In this document: positions 11,180-21,750 of the stretch, in pieces
Position numbering within the stretch: the stretch's first letter is position 1
How the letters are laid out: each line of letters begins with the position of its first letter
Assembly: GCF_000276665.1 (NCBI RefSeq)
Contig: NW_004955404.1
Coordinates: 29,144,773-29,208,772, forward strand
Direction of reading: 5' to 3'
Source of the DNA: Chinchilla lanigera
Lineage: Eukaryota; Chordata; Mammalia; Rodentia; Chinchillidae
DNA: 64,000 nt
Translations under genes and position numbers: made by a program
Notes under the pieces: generated by a model
Told to the model about the DNA's origin: nothing
Databases searched by the model: none
Seen by the model: only the letters and a program-made list of their open reading frames with translations

Positions 11180-11573
11180 CATTATGTCTTTGTTACTTTT
11201 CTCTCGTTGCTGAGACAAAATACCCAATGCCCAAAATGAAGGAAGGAAAGGTCTATTTAGCTTAGAGTTTGTGGAGGTTTCAGTCCATACTTGGCTGGCT
11301 CCGAGGCAGAAGATAGCAAAGCAACAAGAGCCAAGGGGGGAATGGCAGTGCGTGCAAACCTCTTTCCCTCCCTTATCTTGTAAGAAGGCTACCCCCACCC
11401 AGGGGGCGGCACTCACATAGTTAACCTTCTAAACTTCTCACACTGACACAATGAACAACATCCTAGAGAAGAAAGGGCATGTCCTTTGCACCCCAGGATG
11501 TAGAACTGCTGAGTCACTTAGCCAAACCTCTAGACTCCCCAAGTTGACACACTGTATCAACCATAGCACATTG
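11180..11573 (-). mobile_element. MaLR-type solo LTR, minus strand
   Basis: Spans 11185-11568 as TG...CA, flanked by CATTA and CATTG, a 5-bp duplication with one mismatch as expected for ERVL/MaLR. The reverse complement ends with the family hallmark: AACTGTGAGCC-like and AATA-rich poly(A)-signal region, then GTCTCAGCAACGAGAG and AAAGTAAC. No gag, pol or env remains. Sister copies lie near 18.9, 31.1 and 52.2 kb. Confidence 0.75.
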
Positions 11574-11854
11574 AAAGGTAAGTTCTAATAGACAGATAAA
11601 ATAAACTACCATCACTGGAAATTAAGTCTTGTTTACTAAACCTATTTTCCTCTCTTGTTCATTAGGTGCTTAAAACTTTATTCAGGACATTTCACCAAGA
11701 AAAGTATTTAAAAAGTTAATTGTAATCTTTAATTTAGAATAGTTGATAACATGATCCTCATGGTATTTCCAGTCTCATGAAGATTGCTGTGATTTAATTT
11801 TTGTATACTTTCAGTGCCATTTAAAATCTTTCATTTCAATCTCTTCACTTTTTT

Positions 11855-11925
11855 CTTTCAGTACTGGAGGTTGAACCTAATGCTTGGAAGCGCTCTATCA
11901 CTCCTGCTCCACCTTGCCAGTGCAC
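11855..11925 (-). mobile_element. Degenerate ID-like fragment, minus strand
   Basis: CAGTACTGGAGGTTGAACC followed by TGCTTGGAAGCGCTCTATCAC resembles the reverse complement of an ID/dID box B to box A segment. It is short and diverged, so only a tentative call. Confidence 0.35.
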
Positions 11926-14900
11926 CATCATCTTCAGTAAGTTTCTGATTCTTAATTTTAAGAATTTCAATTGGTTTGTGCCCTGGGTCAGCTTCTTCAA
12001 CTTTTGAGGGCTGTGTTTTCTCATTTGTAATTAGAAGGTTGCAAAAGATGGTTTGCAAATCTCTAGAGCTCTCTCATTCTATTGTATATGATACTGTTGT
12101 TCTCTGGGGACTTCCTTTTCAGAAAAGCCTGCCCAATTGTGGAGAATTGAAGGACTCTCTTTTGCCAAAAGGCTCATTAGCTTCTTGAGTCATTCTGTCC
12201 CCTTCTGTTGTACAACTTCTGAGATAAATAGTTTAACACCAGATCCACTTACTTAGACCATTTAAAACAATAAGATTCCTTGGAAGAAAAAGCTCTACAA
12301 TTAAATAGCTACAAAGCAGGGCAAGATATTTCTTTTCCCTTATTTCTAAAATATGTGACAATAGTGACCATTACTATATTTCAGTCAGCTACAGGTAAAC
12401 AGAGGAAACAACATCTGTTGTATCAAAATAAACAAATCTATCTTAGAATGTTTTTGTAGAATGAAAAGTGAAAAAGCTATCTATTTACTTTTACTTTACG
12501 CTTCCCCTTGGAGGGATAGATACGGAAGGCTTATTTTTGGTGGTTTGTGTTTGTAAATTTACTCACTAAACCTAGAGGGGAAGAAAACGAAAAGGGTGGT
12601 AATTAGGAGTTCGGGTGCCTTTTAAAATTAAAAACTCTTCCTCAGAGAATTTGAACTCTGAGTAGAGTGATAAAGCATAATTCTTCTTTGAACACAAAGG
12701 ACATCTTTTTAGAATTTTTTTTACCTCATACTTGTGTTCTTGTTATAATCTCTCCACCACTCTGTTCCCTACCTAGTATTTGGATTTAGAAGGAAGAAAG
12801 TAGCTTCTGGTCCCTGTCTGACTTGGTTTGTGTAACTAGAGCAGATCAGCATTAGGCTGTGTCCACAGGGCAATTGAGGCTCAGCTAATCAGACGACATG
12901 AGCTGCACTTTATTGATTTTTGGATCTGAGCTGCGATGGCGTCTTTTACTGTTAGCCACCCTGGTGGAGCTGACCAAGGCCTCTAATCCTCTTAAGCAGC
13001 AGTCAAGAAATTGAGATAAAAGCTGGCAATTCAACTTGGTCAAATAACAGATTTGACAAATTAGGAGGGTTCAACCCTAGAATGAAAAAATCCAATCTTG
13101 CTGTTTTTGTATGCCATATTGCAGCAGCATAGATGAGATGTAAATCAGGTCACTAGATAAATTATTAGATATGCTGACAAGAGAAGCAATTCTTTTTATT
13201 TTGCAAATGTCATTAGAAGGAGATCACAACATAAATGAAAGTCAATTTGAGAGAATAGAAATTATTGAAACTCCAAGACTTAAAAATCAGACATGATAAA
13301 TTGATAATTTCTGTAATTACTTGTGTTCTAAAATTAACATGTAAATAAAAATAACATTCACAGAAATATTAACTTTACATGTTAAATACCTTTGACCTAA
13401 TGATGTTTGATTTACTTCCATCATTAAATGAAACAAGGTGGGCTTGAGAAGTTTCTGTATAAATATAAATATAAATATGGGAATTATTTAGGCAAGCTGG
13501 CTCAAGTAAAATGATAAGCCATTTAAATAAATGCCAAGCAACTTACCAGATAATTTTATTCAATTTACTAAACTTACTTTCTGTTCAGTAAAAATAGTTG
13601 AGATTCCTGTTTGAATAGATACAATGAACTCTTATGAAAATTATGTTCTGCACTTCATGCTATCTTAAATGTGCTCTAAAACAATTTTTTCATTAACTTA
13701 CAACTTGTTCAAAAAGTATGTGTGTGTGTATATGTATATCTACATCTATATATATGGAAAAAATCCGAATAGTGAATCCTATTTAACATTTCATCTTTTT
13801 TACTTAAAGAAAGTAATATGCAAGATATTTACACCACCAAAAATGTGAAAAGTTGCTAATTGTCTTAATTTGATAGTTATTTGGTTGTATGTGGATACTC
13901 TGTACTTTCCAAGCTTAATTATATCAAATGCCTTTCATTTTTTCCTTTGCTTTTTACCTTTTTTTGTATACTAGTCCTTAAAATAAAGATCCAAAACATA
14001 AGTTGTTTGGTAACTGCATTTTGCTGAATTAATGAGTAAATAAAATCCAGTACTTCTACAAAGATAAATTTTAGGAAAGAAAGTTATTATGTAAAGAATT
14101 TCATAGTTCCGTTCTGCACTGATAATAATATTATTTCCTTGGCATATGTGAGGCTTGGCAGACTGTATTTTGATATATTTAGATAATAAACTATTCTCTA
14201 ATGACCTGGAATAACCATTTGGCAAAAATCTATCAGTAACCATTTAGTGTAGAATCACTACTACTGTGTGTTCCTTGTGACCAGAGAAATCAATCTGTTT
14301 ATATATTTCCATCACCTAACATGTAGAAGGAACACAATAAAAAATAAATGGATGGGCCACTGATTAAATAATTGTGTGATCAACTCAGCCCTACCAAATA
14401 TTAACTGTAACCATTACACGGTTGCATTGAAGAACTGTAGCTAATTGGCCCGGGTCTGCTGCCTAGGGAGCAAGGGCAGCTTTAGGGCAGTCAATGTTTA
14501 TTTGATTTAATTTCCCAAATATTTATCAAGCAGATATTGAGCACAAACCCATTCTATACAGAATTCTATAGATGATCCTATGGGAAGATACATAAATATG
14601 AGGAATTTGTGTATAATTTAAAAACCAGTGAACAATAGGAAGTACATCTAAAATGTATTGAACAGACACTTAAATAAGCCTTATAGAGAGGAATGAGAGA
14701 ATATGCAAAGGTTCTCAATTAGGTTCTTGTCTAGCAGGAGTGAGTTAAAATACAAAACCAGCTCTAAATATTCTAAATTTTACTATTGCTAATTTATTAG
14801 CTTATTTTATCACTAATGTCTCCCATGGACCTATAAATGAAAATTCCTTGAAGAGGAATAACACACCCAGATTCTAGAACTTGGGCATCTCTCTTTATTA

Positions 14901-15097
14901 GAATGTTCTCCACTTCCACAAAGGAAGCATTGGAACTTGGACTACCAGGAGAAAACAAAGTATACTCACAAGAGAAGAATGTCACTTACTAGATAATATA
15001 AAGTTTACCATGAATAGCTTACTTAATTTCCAGATGTTTGGCTCTAGGTGATAACAGAAGACCATACGCTTAGCATTAAGAGCACGAAGTGCTCTTG
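11926..15097. other. Unique DNA, no gene recognised
   Basis: About 3.2 kb without confident repeats. The piece at about 12838-13070 is notably balanced in base composition and holds AATTGAGGCTCAGCTAATCAG-, TTTATTGATTTTT- and GATTTGACAAATTA-like motifs, so it is a candidate regulatory element. Short TG/TA alternation occurs at about 13718-13755. Otherwise nothing recognised. Confidence 0.3.
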
Positions 15098-15315
15098 GTC
15101 TAGCACAGTGGTGGGAAATCCATGGCATGCTTGCAATTGGAGGCGTGCAAAACATTCTGTCAGCACACGAGCCAAGTGTCTGAGTTGTTTTTTCTAAGCT
15201 AAATTCTCACTATTCAGGTTTAATTGGAGTACAGGCACTTTGGAATAAATAAGTGGGTTTTGGGTTGCAGTTTGTGTGCTCAGTCTCTAAAAGGTTCACC
15301 ACCAGTGGTCTAATC
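15098..15315. mobile_element. Probable hAT-type MITE
   Basis: The element 15106-15307 (202 bp) starts CAGTGGTGGGAAATCC; the reverse complement of its end reads CACTGGTGGTGAACCT, giving imperfect terminal inverted repeats of hAT style. The flanking octamers are GTCTAGCA (15098-15105) and GTCTAATC (15308-15315). They share GTCTA and fit the nTCTAGAn target preference of hAT transposases. There is no transposase frame, so it would be non-autonomous. Both inverted repeat and duplication are imperfect, hence moderate confidence. Confidence 0.55.
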
Positions 15316-16130
15316 CATAGGTTTCCTAAAGTTGGAATATTGTATCCCTGGACCACTGAAGGAGTATTGCAAAAGAAAATAAGATTAATATACATTTATG
15401 TATAACATATATTAATATATATGTATATTTCCTGGCTATCATTTCTTCACTAATCTCATGAATTTAATTAAACAGTTATCATCTTCTATCCTTTTATCCT
15501 TTTTAAACCCCCAGTAATATGTCCTTTGTGTTTGGTGTCCTCAAAGAGAGGAATAAAATTTGCAGAATCTTGTATTTTCACCATCTATTGAAGACAGTTC
15601 CAATAACGAATCATCAGATATTCCCAAAGGAGAATTTTCAGGCAAAAGACATCAATAAGCAGATCAAATCAATGCAAATAAAAATAATACAGCTGATTAT
15701 AACTCTCAGAGAAATATATACTTATAAATTTTATATTTATGTGTTTATATTAATGGGAAATGAATAATTTGAACATAATGAAGTCCTATTAATGTAGGTC
15801 ATTATTTGGCATCATAAACAAAATTGTCGAGTAAAAGATAATGTCTGAATTAGACCATTCAAATCTTGCTCTAGAAGTTATTCCTAAATAATCTGAAAAC
15901 ATTAGTATGTGGCAAACTGAAAAGCATTTAAACTAGTCAAAACAATATAAAATTACTGAGGTCACTGAACAATGGCAGGGTATTACTTTTGTGGGAAAAA
16001 TGAAACACTACCCTATGCTTAGCTCTATGATGTAGGCATTTTTATTAATCATTTTTTAAAAAATGGCACTCCCAACCATCAATCTTCTTGCATCTTATTT
16101 GTCTGTTATCACTACAATGAGATATCAGAA
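15316..16130. other. Unique AT-rich DNA, nothing recognised
   Basis: An 82-codon open frame at 15519-15767 has no recognisable domain and lies in AT-rich DNA. Confidence 0.5.
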
Positions 16131-16215
16131 TATTTATTGAATACTTACTATATGCCAAATATTGAAGCAATGTAAGTATTTTCATTGATTCTTTAAAAAT
16201 TTATAAACATCAGAG
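16131..16215 (-). mobile_element. MIR-like relic, minus strand
   Basis: TTTATTGAATACTTACTATA followed by TGCCAAATATTG resembles the reverse complement of the MIR 3' region (TTTATTGAGCGCTTACTATG...). Diverged and short. Confidence 0.45.
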
Positions 16216-16881
16216 CAAAAGGCGAATGTAACTCTGATGCCAAAGACTAGAGATTTTTTTAATTACTGCTCTCTCAACTAAAATACAAATGGTTTATTTT
16301 AAATATGCAACCAGGATCTAGAACTAGTAAGTGGAATGCTGTGCTTTCTTGCACGTCACAGCACCAGGCCTCACACAACCTTCACAGGAGGCAGGGGTAG
16401 AACAAACCCTTTCTGCTGCCAAAGGCTACATCCACCTACACCAGCCCGCACTTAGGCGACCTACGCTGAAGTCAACAGGTGAGCAGCCCAATTACCAAAT
16501 CATAGCCACCGCACTCCTGGGTTCTCTCAGCATGAGATGACAGAAGTGACAACCAAAAGACTGACCTGACTGAAGATGAGACTGACACCCAGCAGGAGAG
16601 TTTCACTCCAAGACTGAGGTATTACCCTACCAGAGACCAGGTGAGAGACAACCTTGGGGGAAAGGTTTAGAAAGGAAGAGAGCTAAACATGGCTCACCTG
16701 GGATACCCTGGGCAGCTAGGACTTGGGCCATGAGGATCATGGGGCCTGTATTCTGTGGTGGGAGGCCAAGTTTGGTGGGTAGAATCTATAAACCAGGAAG
16801 GCCTGAAGGAGATGGCATTTAGTCCAGTGGTATGCTGGAAATATTGCACTACTGACTACATCCAACAGAAATTAGTGGTCC

Positions 16882-17090
16882 AGCCAGGCATGGTGGCACA
16901 CGCCTGTAATCCCAGCACTCGGAAGGCTGAGGCAGGAGGATCATTGTGAGTTCGAGACCAGCCTGGGCTGCAAAGTGAGCTCAAGGTCAATCTGAACAGC
17001 ATAGCAAGACCGTGTCTCAAAAAAGCCAAAAGAAAAAAAAAAAAAAAAAAGAAAGAGAGAGAAAAGAAAAGAAAAGAGAAAGAAAGAAAG
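16882..17090 (+). mobile_element. B1 SINE (7SL-derived), plus strand
   Basis: GCCAGGCATGGTGGCACACG, CCTGTAATCCCAGCACTC, GAGTTCGAGACCAGCCTGG and CGTGTCTCAAAAAA are classic B1 landmarks. The internal CAAAGTGAGCTCAAGG segment belongs to the rodent form with an internal duplication. The long tail is A-rich then GAAA-rich. AATTAGTGGTC before and AAGTAGTGGAC after may be the target-site duplication. It sits inside the presumed 5'UTR of the plus-strand L1, so it is younger than that L1. Confidence 0.95.
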
Positions 17091-17505
17091 TAGTGGACTG
17101 AATTACTATACACCAATATCTGAATGTCTTCACTAAAATCATGGACCTCTTTGCTCTAGTTAAGGGCAGTTTGTGAGTGATTCTTGGGGTTTCTCAATAT
17201 CCAGTTGATATTTGATCTCACTATTTTTGCTGAATTCTTAGTATAGCCAAGGTGGCATAGTTGTTGCTGTCAATTGGTTTTCTCTGTATGCCAATATCTT
17301 GATTGCCTGAGAGTCATAAACAATACTGTGGCTCATTCCTGAAGAACCAAGCCTGGACCAAAGAAGCCATAAACTCCTGCACAAAACAAACAAAATTATA
17401 AACATGAGAAGACAAGGCAACTGAAATGCCTCAAAAACTCCAAACTCCCCCAATACCAGCTCAGGGTGACTCAAAAAGGTAGGAAATCATAAGCCACACA
17501 GCAAA

Positions 17506-18383
17506 ATGTCTAAAAGGGAAATACAATAGTATCAATGCAGGTAAAACAGTTCCATAAGGTGCTTGGCAAGCTTAAAGGAGAAATAACTAAACAGATAGTG
17601 ATCCTTATGAAACATATAATCAAAATCTCTAGAGAAGGCAATGAAAAAATTTAGTGGAGCCAAAAAAAGAGATGCAAAACATAAGTGTCTAACAAAGAAA
17701 AAAAATGAGATGATAAACAAAATCCAGGAAATTAAAATACAATTGAAAATATGGGGAACAGAAGAGACCATTGTGAAGACAGGTTCCGATCTAGAAGACA
17801 GGACTACGGTCATTGATTAATTAATGAGAAATACCTTAAAAACACAAGAAAACATGAAAACAATGTCCAACATCTGCTAGATGACTTGAAGACTAATATC
17901 AGGGTAATTGGGATTAATGAGAAATCAGACTACAGCACAAAGGGCATAAAAATCCTGCTTGCACAGATAATAGTAGAAACCATTCCAGATATGGGAAACA
18001 AAATTTTGACATAGAGATAAGTGAGGCATATATAACTCTAAGTAGCCATAATCAGAAACTACACTATGTCACAAAATAATTAAAATACCAGATATCCTAC
18101 ATAAGCACAGAATTATAAGGACTGCTAGGGAAAAGCTATAATGAACTATAAAGGAAAAGTCATCACAATGACGACAGACTTCTCAACACAACCCTTTAAA
18201 GAAAGAAGAGCTTGGATTGAAATGTTTCAAGCTCTAAAAAAACCAACTTATATTCTGCAAAATTATCTTTCAAAATTGATGGAGAAATAAGATGTTTCTG
18301 TGGTAGAGACCCTAAAGGAATTCATGCACACAAAACCAACACTCCAAAATTTTCTCAAGAGTATCCTAGAAGGAGAAAATTAA
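17506..18383 (+). pseudogene. L1 ORF1 relic
   Basis: Encoded the L1 RNA-binding/chaperone protein; now multiply broken. It opens at an ATG reading MSKREIQ before a stop. Near 18175 the frame reads TDFSTQPFKERRAWIEMFQA, corresponding to the conserved DFS...RR.W..IF segment of the ORF1 C-terminal domain. It finishes with LKEFMHTKPTLQNFLKSILE and a stop at 18381-18383. The 878-bp span is a little short of a complete rodent ORF1. Frameshifts and stops lie throughout. Confidence 0.7.
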
Positions 18384-18482
18384 AGTAAAAATGCCAAAAT
18401 GCCCAATAAAATGAATTCATCAGGTAAGACTAACAATTAAGTAGAGGGGAAAGAAACCAAAACAACAAAAGGAAAATAATAC

Positions 18483-18911
18483 AGTGACAGGAATAAATCA
18501 AGAGTTATCAATTATAACTATCAATTCATCTATTGAAACACACAGATTAGCAACACAGAGCAAGAAACAAAGTCAAACAATATGCTGCATACAAGAAACA
18601 TATTTAACCCAAAAAGAAATTAATATACTAAAAATCAAAGGATAGAAAACAGTATTTTACGAAATGAGAACCCCCAAAAAAGCAGGAGTAGCTATCCTAT
18701 TGTCAGATAAAGTGGGCATCAAGCCAAAGCTGATCAAAAGAGACAAAAAAGAACATTAACATATTGGTTAATGGAACTATTCAACAGGAAGGGATAACAG
18801 TTATAGAAAATATATAAACAAAACCATGGTGCACCCAACTTCATAAAGCAAACACTAATACATAAAAGATTAGATAAATATCAATACAATTATGATGGGG
18901 GACCTCAATAC
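18483..18911 (+). pseudogene. L1 ORF2 relic, endonuclease part
   Basis: The start codon appears to have mutated (GTGACAGG in place of ATGACAGG). The reading continues through an SIITI block and TICC..ET, the start of the APE-like endonuclease, then KKAGVAIL and a DKVG segment. Stops interrupt it. A MaLR LTR splits ORF2 immediately downstream at the bases CCCAC. Confidence 0.7.
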
Positions 18912-19287
18912 CCCACTGTCTTAGTTACTTTTATCTTGTTGCTGAGACATAATACCTGAACCCAGAGTTAAAGAAGGAGAGTTTTACTTGGCTCACAGTT
19001 TGTGGAGGTTTCAGTCCATACTCCACTGGCTCCAAACAGAGGGGCACATGGCATGAGGCAATTATTCATGGTGGCGGAAAGCAGCAAAAGTTGCAAGAGC
19101 AAAAGAGAAGAAGCAGCAGAGAGCAGCCTTTTCCCCTCCCTTATACTGTACGCAGACTACCCATCCTAGGGTTGGTGTAGCACTCACACCCATAATTCCA
19201 GCATTGGACCATGAATCAATCATAAACTCTAGAAGCCTGCCCCATGACTGCATGAGGCTTTTGGGGAACACAAACCATAGCACCCAC
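18912..19287 (-). mobile_element. MaLR-type solo LTR with exact 5-bp TSD, minus strand
   Basis: LTR 18917-19282 begins TGTCTTAGTTAC and ends CAAACCATAGCA. It is flanked on both sides by CCCAC (18912-18916 and 19283-19287), an exact 5-bp duplication typical of ERVL/MaLR. Reverse-complemented, it shows TGCTATGGTTTG at its 5' end and CTCAGCAACAAG near its 3' end. It interrupts L1 ORF2: ACCTCAATACCCCAC continues after the LTR into TGTCACAAATGG. No internal viral genes are present. Confidence 0.85.
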
Positions 19288-19659
19288 TGTCACAAATGGA
19301 TAGATCAACTAAGCAAAAAATCAACAAATAACAATTGTACCAAACCTTTGAGCAAAGGGACTTAGTAGATATATGTAGAAGGTTCCACCCAACAACAGAA
19401 TATATATATTCTTTTCAACAACATATGGTACTTTCTCCAAAATGGACCATATACTCTCTAATAATGTGTATTGAAGTAAATGCAAGAGGATTAAAGTTTT
19501 ACCATGCCTATTATCAGATCACAATGCAGCGAATCTAGAAATCAACAGCAAAACTATGCAAACATATGGGAATTGAAAACCACACACTTGAGTAATCAAG
19601 AGATCTCAAAAGAAATTAAGGAAGATATAAGACAGTTCCCAGAATTAAATGATAATGCC

Positions 19660-19728
19660 ATTCTGATAATTCTGATCAGAATCATTCTGATAATTCAATC
19701 AGAATCATAAATTCAATCAGAATTTATG
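19660..19728. repeat. Local AT-rich tandem/palindromic duplication inside L1
   Basis: Variants of ATTCTGATAATTC and AATCAGAATCATAA occur three times, and ATTCTGATCAGAAT is a perfect 14-base palindrome. The segment interrupts otherwise alignable L1 ORF2 sequence and looks like local replication slippage. Confidence 0.6.
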
Positions 19729-19810
19729 AGACACAATGAGAGCAGTTCTATGAGTTAAATTTATAGCTGAGATTGTCCACCTCAGAAAAATAGAATGAGC
19801 CCAGATAAAA

Positions 19811-20286
19811 AACAGTGGCCCCATTGAACAAGATGGAAGGAATTCAACAAAGGTTGTTATGTCACATATTGTTGTTTTCAAATTAGTTGTTCAGATTACC
19901 AGTTATAAGCATGCAAAATTTGTCAAAAAAAATAACTGTTGAATTCCTACTATCTTGTTTAGTGAAGCCCTGTATCATTTCCAATTTTTAAATTATTTTT
20001 ATTCTCTTTAATTGTTTGATCAACCTTGCATTCTTACACTTGGTAATCTGAGCAACTTCATTGAGGATAACAATATGCAATATAGCAACCATTGTTAATT
20101 TCCTATCATCTTGTTTGGAAATTCTGTATCATTTTTATTCTTCATGTGTTATTTCATTTTTGTTTTTGCTGTTGTTATTTTATAATTTTTTTCTCTTTAA
20201 AATAAAAAAGTAGCTTGTATATGTTTGCAATTCATTTGCGACCAGAATCATGGAAAGACGTAAGTTCGTGAACTGAGGTAGCATAG
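19811..20286. mobile_element. Rearranged L1 3'UTR insertion (antisense plus sense pieces)
   Basis: ORF2 sequence stops after GAGCCCAGATA and resumes at about TAACCTAATCATGCATC. Between lie L1 3'UTR pieces. An antisense part (about 19817-19930, with GTTCAGATTACCAG and GCATGCAAAATTTG) is followed by sense parts (about 19938-20213) ending CTCTTTAAAATAAAAAAG. The same 3'UTR segment occurs in both orientations, so this is not one simple 5' inversion. About 70 bp after the terminal A-rich stretch is not L1. Confidence 0.6.
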
Positions 20287-20686
20287 TAACCTAATCATGC
20301 ATCTCAAAGTCTTAGAAAAGCAGCAACAATCCAACTCCAGAGCTTCCACAAGGAGGGAAATTGTAAAGATCAGAACAAAACTAAAGGAAATAGAGACTAA
20401 AAAGACAATACAAAGAATCAACAGATCAGAGAACTGGATGTTTGAAAGAGTAAACAAAATAGACAAACTTAGCCAATCTTAACAAAAAAAGAAAAGATGC
20501 AAATCAATGAGAAAGATGAAATAACAACAGAGATTGCTAAAATACAGAAAATTATTAATAACTGCTTCACAAACAGCTATTTAAAACATGCAAAACTCAG
20601 AAGAAATGGCAAATCCCTAGATACATATGAATTAACAAAACTGAACCAGAAACACTTAAAAAATCTTAGATAATCCAATAACAGGC

Positions 20687-21315
20687 AAAGAAACTGAAGC
20701 AGTAAAAGCCTCGAGTTTATCTTTCTTTATAGCTGAGTAATATTTCATTATATAAAAATGCCACAATTTTTTTTTATCAAATCCTTAGTGGATGAACATT
20801 TGGGTTGCTATAATGGTCACAACTAGAGACCATACTCATACTCATAAGTGAAATAAATCAGATCTGCATGTGTAAGCAGTGTACTGTCTCACTAGTGTAA
20901 GAACCTGACAAAGTGAATAAAAATTAAGAGTATGATAGATGTTGTGAAATGAAAGGAAACTGCTAAAAATTAAAGAAATGAGGATGAGGGAAAATAGAAA
21001 AGAAAGAAGGGGGAAATTATGTATATATGTATATACAGGAAAGCTAACATTTTTGTACTAACTGATTTATATTGCTTTATTGAAAGGAATAGTTAATAAT
21101 TAATTACTTGATCAATCTTGCATGTCTGTTCTTATTTTCTTGAGAAAGCACTTGAAGTTATCAATATGTAATACAACAATCATTAATTCCCTGTCACCTT
21201 GTATGTGGTTCAGTGTTGCTTATACCGTTCTTGTGCTACTTTGTAAGTGGATGTCTGCTTGTTAATATGTTTTTGTCCTTTTACTTTTAAAATAAAAAAG
21301 AAACTAAAGCAGTAA
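20687..21315 (+). mobile_element. 5'-inverted, truncated L1 with 19-bp TSD
   Basis: The inserted part is 20706-21296. AAAGAAACTGAAGCAGTAA (20687-20705) recurs with one mismatch at 21297-21315. The first about 115 bp (20706-20820) is antisense ORF2 C-terminal sequence, including ATGCCACAATTTTT and GAACATTTGGGTTG. The remainder from 20821 is sense 3'UTR ending in TTTTAAAATAAAAAAG. The inverted part is the segment normally lying immediately upstream of the sense part, which is the standard twin-priming outcome. It is inserted in ORF2 of the older plus-strand L1. Confidence 0.85.
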
Positions 21316-21680
21316 TAAAAATAATTTTTAAAAAGTACCAAGAAAAGCCTAGTACATGATGGATTCTAAAAGAACTTCGGGGAAGGTCTAGCACTAATAC
21401 TCCTCAAACTCTTTAATGAATTGCAGAGGGGAAAAGTGCTTCCAAAATCATTCTCAGAAGTTAACATCTTCATCTCTAAAACAGATATGGATCCAACCAA
21501 AAAAAGAACTATAGGCCAATATCTCTAATAAACATAGATGCAAAAATCTTAAACAAGATACTGGCAACAAAATGTAACAAGTTATCAAAAAAGACCAGAT
21601 ACTATGACAAAGCAAGCTTCATCCCAAAATAAAAGACCCAATCAAAAAATGGGCAGACAAAATGAGAAGGCACTTCTCAG

Positions 21681-21750
21681 AAGAAGGAGTAGGAGACGGA
21701 GAAGGAGAAGGAAAAGGAAAAGGGAAAGAAGAAGAAGGAGTAAAAAGGGT
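21681..21750 (+). repeat. GGAGAA/GAA-rich purine repeat
   Basis: About 70 almost uninterrupted purines from GAAGAAGGAGTAGGAGA onward. It replaces the expected 3' end of the plus-strand L1. Confidence 0.9.

Larger units (their letters stand above)
16320..21680 (+). mobile_element. Decayed plus-strand L1, interrupted by four later insertions
   Basis: This LINE-1 once encoded an RNA-binding ORF1 protein and an endonuclease/reverse transcriptase ORF2 protein. A comparatively GC-rich leader at about 16320-17500 is probably its 5'UTR (inferred from position). ORF1 relic is at 17506-18383. ORF2 begins near 18483 with endonuclease motifs (TICCIQET, KKAGVAIL) spread over broken frames. It continues at 19288-19810 and 20287-20686, then resumes at 21316 with reverse-transcriptase sequence. 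It then jumps from early RT sequence straight to a late-ORF2 segment (CCAATCAAAAAATGGGCAGA, about 21640), so catalytic RT is deleted. The 3' end is lost in a purine repeat. Interruptions: B1 at 16.9 kb, MaLR LTR at 18.9 kb, a rearranged L1 3'UTR at 19.8 kb and a 5'-inverted L1 at 20.7 kb. Confidence 0.8.

Noticed and set aside
15079..15095. AGAGCAC-GAA-GTGCTCT hairpin beside the MITE as part of its inverted repeat
   Set aside because: It lies outside the inferred octamer duplication and does not match the element ends; treated as incidental.
18912..19287. Complete endogenous retrovirus
   Set aside because: Only a single LTR is present, with no gag, pol or env sequence between paired LTRs; the surrounding coding-like sequence is L1.
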